The translations under genes were made by a program, and so were the position numbers. This document shows, piece by piece, positions 1 through 11,962 of a stretch of DNA of 64,000 nucleotides. The number at the start of each line of letters is the position of its first letter. Within the stretch, counting starts at the first letter, position 1. The notes under the pieces are model-generated. The model saw only the letters and a program-made list of their open reading frames with translations. It searched no databases and was not told the origin of the DNA. Origin of the DNA: Alentia gelatinosa (lineage: Eukaryota > Annelida > Polychaeta > Phyllodocida > Polynoidae); NCBI GenBank assembly GCA_950022655.1, contig OX465584.1:30167469-30231468 (forward strand). Direction: 5' to 3'.

Positions 1-164
1 GATAAACACAAGGAAAGTAAAATCTTCACTCTCAGTGGTAGTATAGTGCTGTCAAGTCGGTTGTTCACTAGCTTCGTAAAAAGAACACTCTTGGTAGGAA
101 GAAAGTCATTCATTATCTCTGTAAATGCAGTAAGTATTAATTTGATTCTCTGACTCTTTGATAG

Positions 165-3100
165 GGACGTGGTGCGCTACAAGATATCGACCAGATGTCG
201 TTGTTCAAACCCCTCTGCAAGTACTGTGCGACGATCAACCACATCCGGGACATTGTGCCCACTCTCCGCGAAGCACTCAAAGAGGCGCAGTCAGGAACGC
301 CCGGTATGCACTTCTCTCCACGCCAAATTCCATATTTTTATTTCTCAGATATTAATTCTATTTTTCCATAGAAATCCAGTTTTTCACTTTCAACCTATAA
401 AATAATCTCTCCTTGTTTAATACAAAGATAATATTAATTGACCCCCATTCATCCTGAATGGTTTGAAACTCCTCACAGATATTTAGTCGTGGTCGACACT
501 AACGTGTGTTTCTTCTTTTCTCACTCTGTCTGAGACAGCAAATTCCACATGAAATAGTTTCCACCTTGTTCCTACCCCAACTGACACCCTTGTTGATACC
601 TGATCAACATATACCCAATAACAATTTTGTTTTAAACCTCAATAACAGCAATTAAAAGGCCTGCTCCATTGAAAAAAATATCCTAGAAATAGAACTGCTT
701 TCAACTCCTCTCAGTTGTTTATAACATGTATTTTAGACTTCTCTACTGATATCATAAATGCATTTTGAACTATGGATGTCTTTGCAGGTCCTGTGTTTGT
801 TGAGTTCCCTATCGACACGCTCTACCCCTACAAACTGGTCAAACGGGAGATTGGCCTGAAGGATTCGGCCAAGGGTATCGTCCAGAAGGTGATCAACTGG
901 TAGGTAATATATAAATGAAGTACTCTCTTCATTGAACGAGACACTTGTTTCCTACCTTGGCACTTGAGGCACGATCTGCTTGGAGATCCCCTCCCGCATG
1001 TGGCCAGGTTGTAGAGGCAAGTTTCATGCTGTAGACTCTCGGGTATCACAATGACCCATTTCAGGCCATTTGCTCCTCTACTACTAGTAGAACTCTGTAA
1101 GTTGGTGGGTTAGTGAGGAATAACGACATTGTAGTTAATCAAGCCAACACTCGCAGCATCAGTAAAAATAACAACAAGAGAGTTTTCATAGACCCTATTG
1201 AGGTATCCCGTAATTCAGTCTGTTGACCAAGTTCCGGGTTTCGCTGGTTACCGACGTAGTATAGTGATAGACCCCTTGCTCGTAACCCAGAATTAATGCA
1301 GTTTAACGGTTTTCAAACATCCTCAAATTGAAATTCTGATGTCAGAAATGGAAATTTCAGCTATTTCTACATGGGAATCCGAAATTATATTCAGTTTCTC
1401 CAATTATAAATCAGAAAACTGCGGTTCATTTTGTCGTAGTGTGCCAAGTCTATCGGGAGCGGAACTTTGCTTTACCCGGGGCGATAATCGGGAGTTTAGT
1501 AACCTCTGGAGGCTCTATTTGACATCGTCCTTTATTATCCACCTAATACGAAGTCTCCATACTAAACCTATTGGGAGTGTATAATTCAACGTGCGGTCGT
1601 AATCTCTGGCCTACACAGGGCAGAGATTACCGGGGGAAAATCCCTTGTGTACAAAATAGTCTGTGTTGTTTTTTTGTTATCTTTTTTGGTGGCCGCAGTG
1701 GGTGTTTCTGCCCCGTTCTCCGATCACAAAATAGCGTTTCAGAAGATCGGTGGTCATATTGTCTTTTCTTTGATGATTTAAATTTGCAATACTGAAAAAA
1801 TGAATAGACCTCGGAGAAAACAGCCGCTTGAATCTGAAACCAGTTCACATTGTGTATATATACCACTAGAATGTTCTCTCAGATGCACTACCTTGGTTTC
1901 TTTATCCCTGACCTTATCATTAGCGATTCCACTTATTCGGAATTTGCAAAAATATTTGTCAGATATGCAGTCACGCCTTCATTTCTACACATCTAGGTAT
2001 CTAAGTAACCACCTTGCCAACCTGTTCGCCGGAGCTTGGGAAAAACGAGACGTCACGCCATTACCTGTTCTCAGACCCATGGCCCACCCTACCCAGAGTA
2101 AGTATTTTACTCTTGAGTGTTCCAGCGTTTTCCCTTTACAGTAGAATTTTAATCAGCAGAAGTCACAAAATATCCTAAAAAAATAGATTGATATTTATCA
2201 CAAAAGTGAATGTGTTCAGAGCTTTGATTTAATCCACACAGTCCAGGCATGCGTGGAGTTGGTATCACGAGCCAAAAAGCCGGTGATCCTGGTTGGAAGT
2301 CAAGCCACTTTACCTCCAACCCCAGTCGACAACCTGAGGGCATCACTTGAGGTAAGTCTGAGAGACCCAGACCAAATAAGACATAATCTACATAGGCCGG
2401 TAGTAGGCCTTATCTGCTTGGTAACGCAATTCATTCGGCCAAACAATCACATAACAACGTATTCGTTAGCTCTAGAGGACTGATTGTATGAGAGTAATAC
2501 GGCTATAACACCCGATTAGATATATCCAGTGAAAATGCGGTGATTGCATCATTTTCTGTAGTAGTATGCCAGCTTTCTGTTGGTGCGTTACGAATTTCTG
2601 CAGTCATGCAATCTGTGAAGATTACTACGTAGGCTAAACAAGATTTAAAAGCGGTCATCTCTATGTATCCTAGCACATTTGATTCTTCGCTAGCTTTTAT
2701 TGATATTCAACAATCCTATTAAGTGACTATACTTGTTCGCTGGCAGGCTATGGGCATCCCGTGCTTCCTGGGTGGCATGGCGCGGGGGCTGCTGGGTAAG
2801 GACAGTAAACTGCAGGCCCGACAGGCACGACGAGACGCGCTCAAAGAGGCCGACGTCATCATCCTAGCAGGTCTCTACCCTCCTCCTCTCTATGTTGTGT
2901 GAAAAAAGATGATTAAATCTAGAATTGTTTTGATTTCCAATGATTAAAATTATTTTCCTTGTAAATAACAAAATAAAGGATAAATTGAAAAACAGTGGTA
3001 TGAACCTCTCAACAGGCCTCTCTGAGGCACATGGAAAATCGTTCATTTTTTTGTCTTACGCCAACTGACTTCCTAATAATTTTTAAAAATCAATTAGTAA

Positions 3101-6100
3101 ATGTAAGAAAATGGCCAACGAAACCCACATAAGATATGTGGATTATTCAGTTTTTAATATGTGGACGTGCTTTTCTTACATGGAGTTATTTTGGTATGAC
3201 AAATTGTATTATGCCTAAATTTCAGCTAGGTACATATAGCCTTCTTCAGGGCTAAAATGGTTATTAGGATTTTTTTTATCTTGTACTCAAGTAAATAATG
3301 CAAAATCATTAAATGTTACTACATGACCCCTGTATACATGAATAACGAGCTGATAATATAGAACAGCAATGACTATATAGACCGAAACTAATATGGATTC
3401 AAATGTTTTTCTCAGCCATGCGATGTATATACCTGCCAAAAGGAATCACTGATACCACATCTATATGGACCCCTCTACCCACAATTAATACATTTTATGA
3501 ATGGTTTTGTATTGCAGGAGCCGTATGTGATTTCAGATTGAGCTACGGGCGTGTCCTGCCCCGCAAGGCGAAGATCATCGCCGTGAACCGAAGCAGTGAC
3601 CAGCTTCACAAGGTGAGAATAGCCCTGTGTTCTCGGTGAAAGGCATTGATCGTAAATGACTTAGCTCGGCACTGGTCGGAAAGTAAAGTAAAGTTTGTTG
3701 AGGATTTTCACTCATATGACCTTTGCATGGAATGTACCTCCAGTGGAAGATCTATCACATAAGATAGAACTGGTTGCAATAAACAAAAGGAAACATTATA
3801 TTAGGTGATGTATTTAAAAAGAAATGAGAGTGGTGCTTGATTCCTGACATTTCTTGTCCCTATTATGTGAACATTGATATTGTTTACTTGGCAAAGTTGT
3901 TAAAATTCAATATGACTGATATAAGTTTCTAAAATGAATTCCTATACTTCTGCAGTAAGAGGCATACATATCATGAATCACCCTTTGTTCTGATAGCCTC
4001 ATAACCTCCCTTATCATCACATACATTATGCGCCCCTTCTTTTCTTCTCTTCTCTCTGGTAAAAGATGAAAAAAATATGAGCTGCCAATTAGAATGGGAC
4101 CTGATTTAAAAGCAACCATTGGTGTACAGATTCCTGCTTCTGATCGGAGTAATATATCGTCTCTCTTCTTGCAGAACTCGGACATGTTCTGGAAGCCGAC
4201 AGTGGCGGTCCAGGCGGACGCTGGCAGTTTCCTGGTGTCGTTACAACAGGGTCTGGGCTCCTACACGTGTGACCAGGACTGGATCAGTACCCTCAAGGCA
4301 CGGGACCACGCCAAGGAGGAGGCCAATAGGTAGAGTGTCCCTAGAAACATAGAATTGATAATGGGAAAAAATAAAAGATGATATGAGAAACATAAATTAA
4401 CAAAACTGGGATAGACATACTTGGATCTGTGGTGAAAAGTAAACCAGGATTTAAGTGATGAAATAAGGATTGTTTTCATCATACAACAGAAGCACTTTTC
4501 TTTCCAATCAGATTTTGAATACCCTATCCGAGCAAACAACATTTACCGTCCACTTATATATATAGGATAGTAACTTGCATCAATCACTTCCCTGTCCTAT
4601 CATCTATATGAATACTGGACATTACTATATACCCATGCCGTAAACGCCTCGGTCCGTAAAAACTATAAATTACCATCTCGTTCTGTGAACTGTACAGCAT
4701 GGTCAGGACGTTGTATATAAATACGTTTAGTAGGCAGCATGCACTGGATATTACGCTTCGTTAATTGGACACTACACTTCGTTTTCGCAAGACATTGCTA
4801 TGGTCGCCTGGGTCACTACGCTTCATGTTAATGCTGTGTTTATGTTTTGTTGACAATCAAACCAGCCTGTAAAACCCAATCTGAGCTGTTTCTAACTCAA
4901 TTCTAGATACAGTTCTGATATGAAGTTAAAGGGGGTGGCATAACAAAGCGTAACGTCCGTTGGTCACTCCCGGAAAACTGAAGTGTGCTGGCAATGAAGC
5001 ATAGCGTCCAGACACCATCTATAGCAGCTTGTTGTACACAATAATTAATCAATTCAAAATAAATAATAGATGTGAATGATTACATTTTCGTCATGGCATT
5101 TGTTTAAGCACTGAAAATACCTTGAGAAAATTCAAATAGAATTCCCCCTGTTTTCATTTTATACAGGAAGAAGGCAGATGAGAAGACAGAGCTACATCTG
5201 AACCCAGTGAAAGTGCTGCACGAGGTAGAGAAGGTTCTCCCTGAGGACGCCATCCTGGTCGCCGACGGCGGAGACTTCGTCGGCACTGCAGCGTACATCC
5301 TCCGGTAAGTAGTGCGCATTTAGCAACAGGATGTACAAGTATTCCAAAAATTTATAAATATCTAAGATTTCAAGATTTTCATTTGTGATCAGTAAATCTT
5401 CACCATATCTTCAATTTGGCCGCAACATGCCATGCCCCGGCGCCGCCCCGGCAACACTAAGCCACCGACAGGCCGCCGCAATGTGACGCCTTTAATTTCT
5501 TTTTTTTAATCAGTTTTTCTTAACTTAATAACATAACCACACCTACATCTCTAACCATATATATCTTCCACCGTCCAGCCATTTTTCACCCTAGATTTGT
5601 TTTTATATATATTTTTGTAAACAGTGACTTGCATCTCTGTAGTTCGTTATCAAATAGATATTGAGACATCATTAAGTTATCATTTCGATAATAAACATGT
5701 AGAACATACCATTGAAGACATCCATGAATTATATCATGGAAAGGAATATTTGGATTTTCCACCGATTATTAAGATTTATTTGATCAAATAAGATCACAGC
5801 TGAGAAACATCTTATGAATATTCAAACATTGAAACATTTCGAAATAATATTGAAACTCGTATTAAGCTATCACAAACCAACGACTACGGTGAATATACTT
5901 TATCTAAAGTTTTAATTGTACTAAATGGTGACGTACGTGATCTCCATGATATTGAAAAGTTTATGATGTGAACAAAGCCTCTGTAAACTATCTGATGAGC
6001 AGGAATAGTTTAAACTATAACACCAACTTCGCCAATGTGCTCGATGATGTCTATTTCACTTCAAACCGTTCCTTTGCGATCAGTTTGATTTTCACGTATT

Positions 6101-7604
6101 AGAACCTAACTTGTTGATACATTGTGCGCGCAGACCTCGCGGGCCGCTCTTCTGGCTGGACCCGGGCGCCTTCGGCACGCTGGGCGTGGGCGGCGGCTTC
6201 GCTCTGGGCGCCAAGTTGTGTCGACCTGACAGCGAGGTGTGGATCATCTACGGCGACGGGTCGCTAGGCTACAGCGTGGCCGAGTTTGACACATTTACCC
6301 GCCACAAGGTGAGCCGCCAATCTCAGTGTTATATATACATTATGCGATGGTTAAGGTGGATAAGCTGCCGTAAACCACGATGGCTGGGCGCGTAGTAATA
6401 CACGAGCATTAGTGAGTGTATTACGCTGGCGACTTCCAAGTGGTTTACACAGATGCCTGTTCACAAAACCGTCATTTGTCATATTTATAATCCCTCTTCA
6501 CTAATAAATTGAACCGATAAATTGCCATATTATAGGGTCTATCAATCGGGACTTTTTTGTCTGCACGGACAAAGAGACTGCCAAATTATTTGGCTGTGTT
6601 TCTTCCTGTTATCAATGGCTTTGAGGCCTGTAATCAATAGCTTTAATATCTTTAATCAATGGAGTCACATGACTTATATCATTCGGTTAATTTGTTAGAT
6701 TTTATTGGAAGAACTGTATTGATAAAGATTAAATGTGAGTGTGGATATACAACAAAACTAATAGAACATACAGGGATATTGTAAAGATGTGTAAGTCTAA
6801 ACATCGGCGCTTAACTTTAAAGATTAGAAACTGTATTTTCATGGCGGTATAAATCTTCTTATCTCATTTCAGACGCCCGTATTAGCCCTGGTAGGTAACG
6901 ACGCCGGATGGACACAGATCGCCCGCGAGCAAGTCCCGCTCTTCGGCAGCAACGTGGCCTGTGAGCTGGAGGTGAGTGACTCGTTCCTGCGCACTGCTAT
7001 CATCTCGACTACATATGTGTATCATTATGCAGTAATATCATAATGAAACATTAAAACTACATATATCCTTTGATTTGAAGGCATTTCTAATGGTACCCCT
7101 GGAAATTCCCAATTGTCCTAGGGAAAAACCTGTGTATTTGACGCACCCCAAGTCTGGGCGAATCCTATAAGATGCACCAAGGGTTTGGTTTGCGTATAAG
7201 ATGCGTCTTATACGCGGGGATTTACGGTAGTGTGATCCTACCAGGATACGTGTGGTATATAGAGGGAATTATAGATTATACCATTTCCTCAAATTGCCCA
7301 ACCAAATTACTGTATTAGCTGTCTAATATGATATGATCATAAATAGTGAAAGAATTGCTGACTACATCCCGTTTATTTTGAGTGAACCACTAAAGTTGAT
7401 CATACTGGCATGTTACAGTTTACCAACTACGAAGTAGTGGCAGAAGGCTATGGCGGTAAAGGACTGAAACTGGACCGTTCTAACGAAGCACGGATGCGCG
7501 AGGTTCTCAACGAGGCTCAGAATGAAATGGCGAAAGGAAACAGCGTCCTCGTCAACTGTCTCATCGGAAAAACTAACTTCCGAGAGGGAAGTATTTCAGT
7601 GTAA
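165..7604 (+). CDS. ILVBL: ILVBL/HACL2-type ThDP enzyme, 3' eleven exons (5' end off window)
   Basis: The family (2-hydroxyacyl-CoA lyase 2, acetolactate-synthase-like) is an ER-associated thiamine-diphosphate enzyme of 2-hydroxy fatty acid alpha-oxidation. Eleven exons keep phase: 165-303, 788-899, 1997-2097, 2242-2351, 2747-2870, 3518-3612, 4175-4329, 5167-5304, 6134-6308, 6873-6971, 7419-7604 (stop TAA). They encode 477 residues. Human ILVBL is about 630, so roughly 150 N-terminal residues, including the catalytic Glu region, lie to the left. The central domain shows [13 protein letters not shown] (exon 2242-2351). The C-terminal ThDP domain shows GDGSLGY (exon 6134-6308) followed by GNDAGW (exon 6873-6971), the GDG...N cofactor motif. 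The protein ends FREGSISV, as in animal orthologues. Most donors are GTAAGT or GTGAGT-like. Exon 788-899 uses GTAGGT at 900; reading on would meet TAG. ILVBL is favoured over HACL1 because of the C-terminus and because there is no peroxisomal SKL/SNM-type end. Confidence 0.9.
366..597 (-). repeat. Dispersed MITE, CAGGGATGTCAG family, diverged copy in ILVBL intron
   Basis: Read on the minus strand, this begins near an AGGGTGTCAGTTGGGG end. It then carries the family core (tTTGCTGtCTCAGACAGAGTGAGAA) and finishes near AAAACTGGATTTC. It shares this layout with the copies at 36177-36414 and 53150-53402 but is more diverged. The hAT-like assignment is inferred from the terminal motif only. Confidence 0.45.
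3205..3258 (-). ncRNA. Hammerhead-ribozyme-like motif, Penelope-like element type
   Basis: On the minus strand the core CTGAAGA (3249-3243) is followed by a stem-loop (AGGCTA...TAGCT, one bulged G) and then GAAA (3223-3220). TTTA follows, so U16.1 and A17 are present. TTTTAGCC (3257-3250) before the core pairs with GGC(A)TAA after it, forming stem I with a bulge. Stem III would be minimal. Hammerheads with tiny stem III are known from Penelope-like retroelements. The first pair of stem II is A-U rather than G-C, which weakens the case. It lies in an ILVBL intron, antisense to the gene. Confidence 0.35.
4744..5011. repeat. Short inverted-repeat element in ILVBL intron
   Basis: The left end CTGGATATTACGCTTCGTT matches, with several differences, the reverse complement of the right end (CTGGACGCTATGCTTCATT). 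A second block, ACACTTCGTTTT against ACACTTCAGTTTT, follows in both arms. There is no coding potential. It resembles a non-autonomous DNA transposon of about 270 bases; the family is not recognised. Confidence 0.4.
7134..7230. repeat. TATAAGACGC-type dispersed repeat fragment
   Basis: Repeated TATAAGATGC / TATAAGACGC words with the end GCGGGGATTTACGGTA resemble a widespread class of MITE-like repeats in animal genomes. The GCGTATAAGATGCGTCTTATACGC block (7193-7216) is a strong near-palindrome. No second end was found, so this is a fragment or single-ended copy in the last ILVBL intron. Confidence 0.4.
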
Positions 7605-7923
7605 CTCGGTAATGAATGTATAAAGATGTGCGGGTGTATATTGTACTTTAGTTAAATTCCAAGGGCGTAGTCTTCTGTAAGATATGTGCTGCCAGCTAAC
7701 GTATGGTCACTACTACCAGTTGGGAGATTATAGCCTACGTATAGTGACAAAAGCCTAATAGGCTGATTATGCCTTAGGCTCCTCGATAGGATTTCCTGAA
7801 TAGGTATAAAAAATTCGTTTCAGTGATACTTAAGTGTAATTGTCAAGATAATATAAGAGATGTAAATGTACTTATTTCCTGAACACCTTTTGAAAATAAG
7901 TGTGAACTTACTGTACATTTTGA

Positions 7924-7929
7924 AATAAA
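7924..7929 (+). promoter_or_regulatory. Candidate polyadenylation signal of the ILVBL gene
   Basis: AATAAA lies about 320 bases after the ILVBL stop codon. It is the first canonical signal downstream, so the 3' UTR would be 7605 to about 7950. This rests on position only. Confidence 0.45.
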
Positions 7930-7949
7930 TACAACTAGGGTACCGGCAA

Positions 7950-10900
7950 AATTGGTTAGCAAACCCATCATAGTTATTCTTTGAAGATTTTTCAATTTTT
8001 GTACATTTGACAATTACACAAAGCTATGGTAATTAATACCATGTTGTCTAAGCATAGTTTCGGTGCTTTGACATGTACATGTGTACATAATATATTATGT
8101 TTGACATCATTCCATGGCACTGACATGATGGTTGTATTGTGATTAGAAGCGAGAGGTTGGAATGGTTTTGTATGCGTTTGTAATCTTTGAATGATTGTGA
8201 GATGTTATGAACTACAAAGTGTATGACAAAAACCGGCGTAAACTTCCTAAAACCCTTGAGACTCCCCTACTATCAGAGTAAATTCCCGTCCTGGTTGCCA
8301 GATTTGTCATACTTTTATTGCTGTATCCTAATATAATTACCTGAAAATAAATGCAATAGTAATGAAAATATCCCAATTAGTCTGACCATGGTGGTGATAC
8401 GGGAGTTTATTCCCCGACATAAATAACGCGGATTCATGGTGACAGGGATTTAATGGTACTCTAACCAAATGATATAATCAAATTGTACCAAATTATATCA
8501 TCAATTCTCACGCACCACTTGTGTCATGAGCGTGGAAACCCATTTCGTTTGGTAACCTTAACACGTTTTTCTATGCCAATATGCTGGAAATTATTGTTTT
8601 GAGAGAATAGTAAATATACAATGAATTTTGTATTAAACTAATTATTGATATACAAATTGATTTTTTAAAACGTATGAAACTATTTCCGTGACCATGTAAG
8701 GAAAGGGTTAAGCGTGTTCCCTCTAAATGCTGCTTCACTCTCGAAGTTCACTGCAGCCTGCTATTACGTTAACACTTAATCTAATCAGAGTGAAACGTGT
8801 GAGTATTGCCACATTTCACATGCTGAATATTTGATGAGTGATTATGTCAGACAAGTTCACGTCAAAGGTTAACCTACCTTACACATGAGAGTGGGCAACA
8901 TTCTATAGATACCGAATATTGATTCATTACTGTGCAATGGACAGTTCTTATTGTAGAAGAACAAATAAGTGCCATTTCGTTTTGTTTCCATCTATTAATA
9001 ATATACGTTATAATACAAATGTCACTTTTATGAATCTATAGCTAAAAAAAAAGGAATACAAATTTAGTTGCAATGTATCATGATGGAATCATGGAATATC
9101 AAATCGTGTCAAGGCCTAGATTGGCCCCACGAGCTCAACTACTATGTTTTTATAAAGTTGCATGGATCCATGAAGAATGAACATATTTACTTTAAATGCG
9201 AGTGTCTGGGATTTCAATTTTGTTTACTTATATGGAACCTCGTAAAGTATAAACAATCCATGTTTTTGCATCTTATGTTTATTACAGAGTGGTAGGGAAT
9301 AGACCACATTGAATTGTGGAACATCAGGCTTTTAGCTTGTCCTTGTAGTGTAATAGGGAGTATCCTTGCTTATCGCTCGTGCTGTTTGGGTTCAAGGATT
9401 GCCATGGCAAACTGCTTCGAGATGTCTAGTATAGTATGACGACAGTTTCACTGTTTATATTGGGTCCAGCTAAAGGCTTTCCCCTCATCAGTTTAAACGG
9501 AAGAACATTGCCTGTGATACAGCTCAGAAACAATATGTAAAACTAATTTAATAATAAAAAAGAAAAAAAAAACGTATTACAAAGTCGACGTATTCATATG
9601 TAACGATCGGGTATCGGAATTGCAACAACACCGAGAATTAAAGTGTCCAAGTCTTAAACTCGTTATATAGTAGTAATAAAACAGATACATTCAATAGCCA
9701 TCGACAGTCAATAGTCCTGACTAACCTAAATTACAATAGGTAGAGTACAGAGCCTCGGACAACCGCCAGTACTCCGGAGGACCGCCTTTGTTAATTAACC
9801 CTTTATGGGCGGGTACCTGTGGCAGTAGTATGTGGTAAAGGGCGGGTACTAGAGCTAATGTATACCGCCAGGGGGTGGGAGGTCTCAGGCCTATTGTAAT
9901 AGTTCTATAGTTTAGGACGTGATAGAATATGCAATCATTAATCTTATTATATATCTGGCATCCCCCGCCCCATCACAGTTGATGCCATATAGCATCACCC
10001 GCCGTGAATGGGTTAAACATATATGAATTTTGTTGTCTTCTGTATCTGTTACAAAGTGTCTCACCCACTAAATGTGACAATGTCCTATGCCTTGATACAC
10101 TCCGATTAGGATGAAACGTAAGAGCCCTGCCCCCCTCCTCTGTCAAATGTCAGCGTCCGTATCCTGAATTCGGCTTGGTTATTTATCCATTCCCCCTACC
10201 TATATGCGTTGGGAAAGTGGCTGCAACAGTGTGATGCCTCGTTGTTCTGATAACAATGTAGTCTGGGAGATTGCATAGTAACAGTTTGGTTCTGACGAGT
10301 AGAAGTCATTTTCAAGGTAGCGTTGCTCGTGATCAGTAGTGATTTTGCTTCTAAACTTAATTTCTTTTAAAAAAAAACCTTGATGGAGGATGACCATTAT
10401 TGATAAATGGCACGCACTATTTGTTATGCTATTTATTAAATGGAATGAATAGAGTGTGCTGCCTTTTATTCTTCAGACAGAGGGATACATCTTTGTTTTT
10501 CATATACATGTAGTAAATATCCTAGAACCAGTAAGAACTCTGATGTAAATGTTCATGTTGACGACAATAGAAAGACATTATATTAGCCGTACAGCTCTTA
10601 GAATGTTTTGGGGATGCATAAACGAGTTAAATTTTGCTTCTACTCAGACTCTGGTCAATCCTTCATCAGATGTCGGAAGCCTTGTGAGTAGGCACTCTTT
10701 TCAAAAGATCTCAACTTCTATCCAACCGAGAAGCACAAGATGTGGAAATCATCATCATACCTTTTTGCTTCTGGTATGCACGATGAAAAGAGTGTAATGT
10801 TTTTTTTATATATGAAGAATGTATTCACCTTGATTGTTTCCTTATAGATTTACAGCTTGTAAGTTCTAGAAGGGACGAGGGAGCTGGATCCCTGTGCATT

Positions 10901-11962
10901 CAGTCTACAATTAACCTCTGACCATGCACAACCGTGGCCATGAGATCGTTGCACTTGTCCATCTGCGACAGTAGCTTTCCTCCTAACTGCTGTCTGATAG
11001 TTAACTCCCGGAATATGTTATACATTGCATCCTTACTAGATATTTGGAAACTTTCAATTCATCTTTAATATTTCAAAACAACTTGTTATAATATGTGCAC
11101 AGAACATACAAATACATCACATTGTTAGTTCAGTTCATCTGAAATTTGGAACTCCTGTTCAACGGAAGGCATAGCTTCTGCAGCTGTAATGTTAAATCTC
11201 ATCATACCAAAGACCCTTTTCTCACTTTTGGGCAACGTAATAAGCACTCACCTAACCAAACCCTCTGAGTGTATGTAAGTCAGGAGTGCTTCTATGACAT
11301 CCACTTCTAAGTACTTCGGCATTTCAAGAATTGTAACATCTGTGCCAGGAGACATAAGAGCTTGCAGAGAGCACCCAAATGGTCAACTTGTTGAATCAAT
11401 TTGTACATGGTTTGTCAAACAGCCTTGCAACACTTGGAAACAGCAATGTCAGAGAGAGAGAGATATGTGCCCAAGATATATATACAACCTTTATACCTGT
11501 AAACTTTTATTGGGACAATTAAAAATAAGCAATAACAGGAGAGCGTATCACCTACTGCAAGTATTGTCAAAAGGAGGTTAGTTATGAGAGGAAGAATTTG
11601 TAAATATCCTTGCAATGCAAGCATACATGTGTAACTGTTGATAAGCCGCATTTCAGTTGTAGTATTGATTTTTCCATTCATAAATTCCAAGTTGTCGTAT
11701 AGGAGGTAAATCCTTTTAAATTGATGATTGCCCACCTTTATATCATGCTATAATATACCAATTGCTATAAAAAAGGAATAAGGTTCGCATTCAACAGAAC
11801 GATGATATGGAATTTGATTGAAAATAGCTGCTAGAAAATAATTTGAAGAGTTGTGCTATCTTGGTCATTATGATTAGTTTCAAATCTAGAACACATGACT
11901 ATCACATGAAAGATTATATTGCAATATATCCAAATCCACGTTCCATTGGATCTTACGATTCA
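7950..11962. other. Intergenic region between ILVBL and the GPCR
   Basis: No exon with convincing splice sites or similarity was seen on either strand. The short open frames here (for example around 9068 and 10549) have no recognisable protein character. The stretch is AT-rich and contains a piggyBac-like MITE at 9795-10016. The GPCR 3' UTR probably takes up some of the right-hand part. Confidence 0.6.
9795..10016. mobile_element. piggyBac-like MITE, 222 bp, TTAA-flanked
   Basis: The unit is bounded by TTAA on both sides (9795-9798 and 10013-10016). Its inverted ends are CCCTTTATGGGCGGGT and the reverse complement of ACCCGCCGTGAATGGG. TTAA target duplication followed by CCC at the termini is the piggyBac hallmark. 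There is no transposase. Near the right end GATGC-CATATA-GCATC (9981-9996) forms a hairpin, a feature shared in spirit with the copies at 22117 and 49003. Confidence 0.7.

Noticed and set aside
5420..5490. GC-rich patch in ILVBL intron as an exon or CpG island
   Set aside because: Only about 70 bases, no splice sites in phase, and flanking exons join cleanly.
5990..6030. CTGATGAG word as a hammerhead core
   Set aside because: No GAAA at suitable distance and no closing stem. The same applies to CTGATGAG words at about 20782 and 43257.
10630..10675. Minus-strand CTGATGAAGGATTG as a Penelope-type hammerhead
   Set aside because: The downstream box is GAAGC and not GAAA, and flanks do not pair. 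At best it is a decayed relative.
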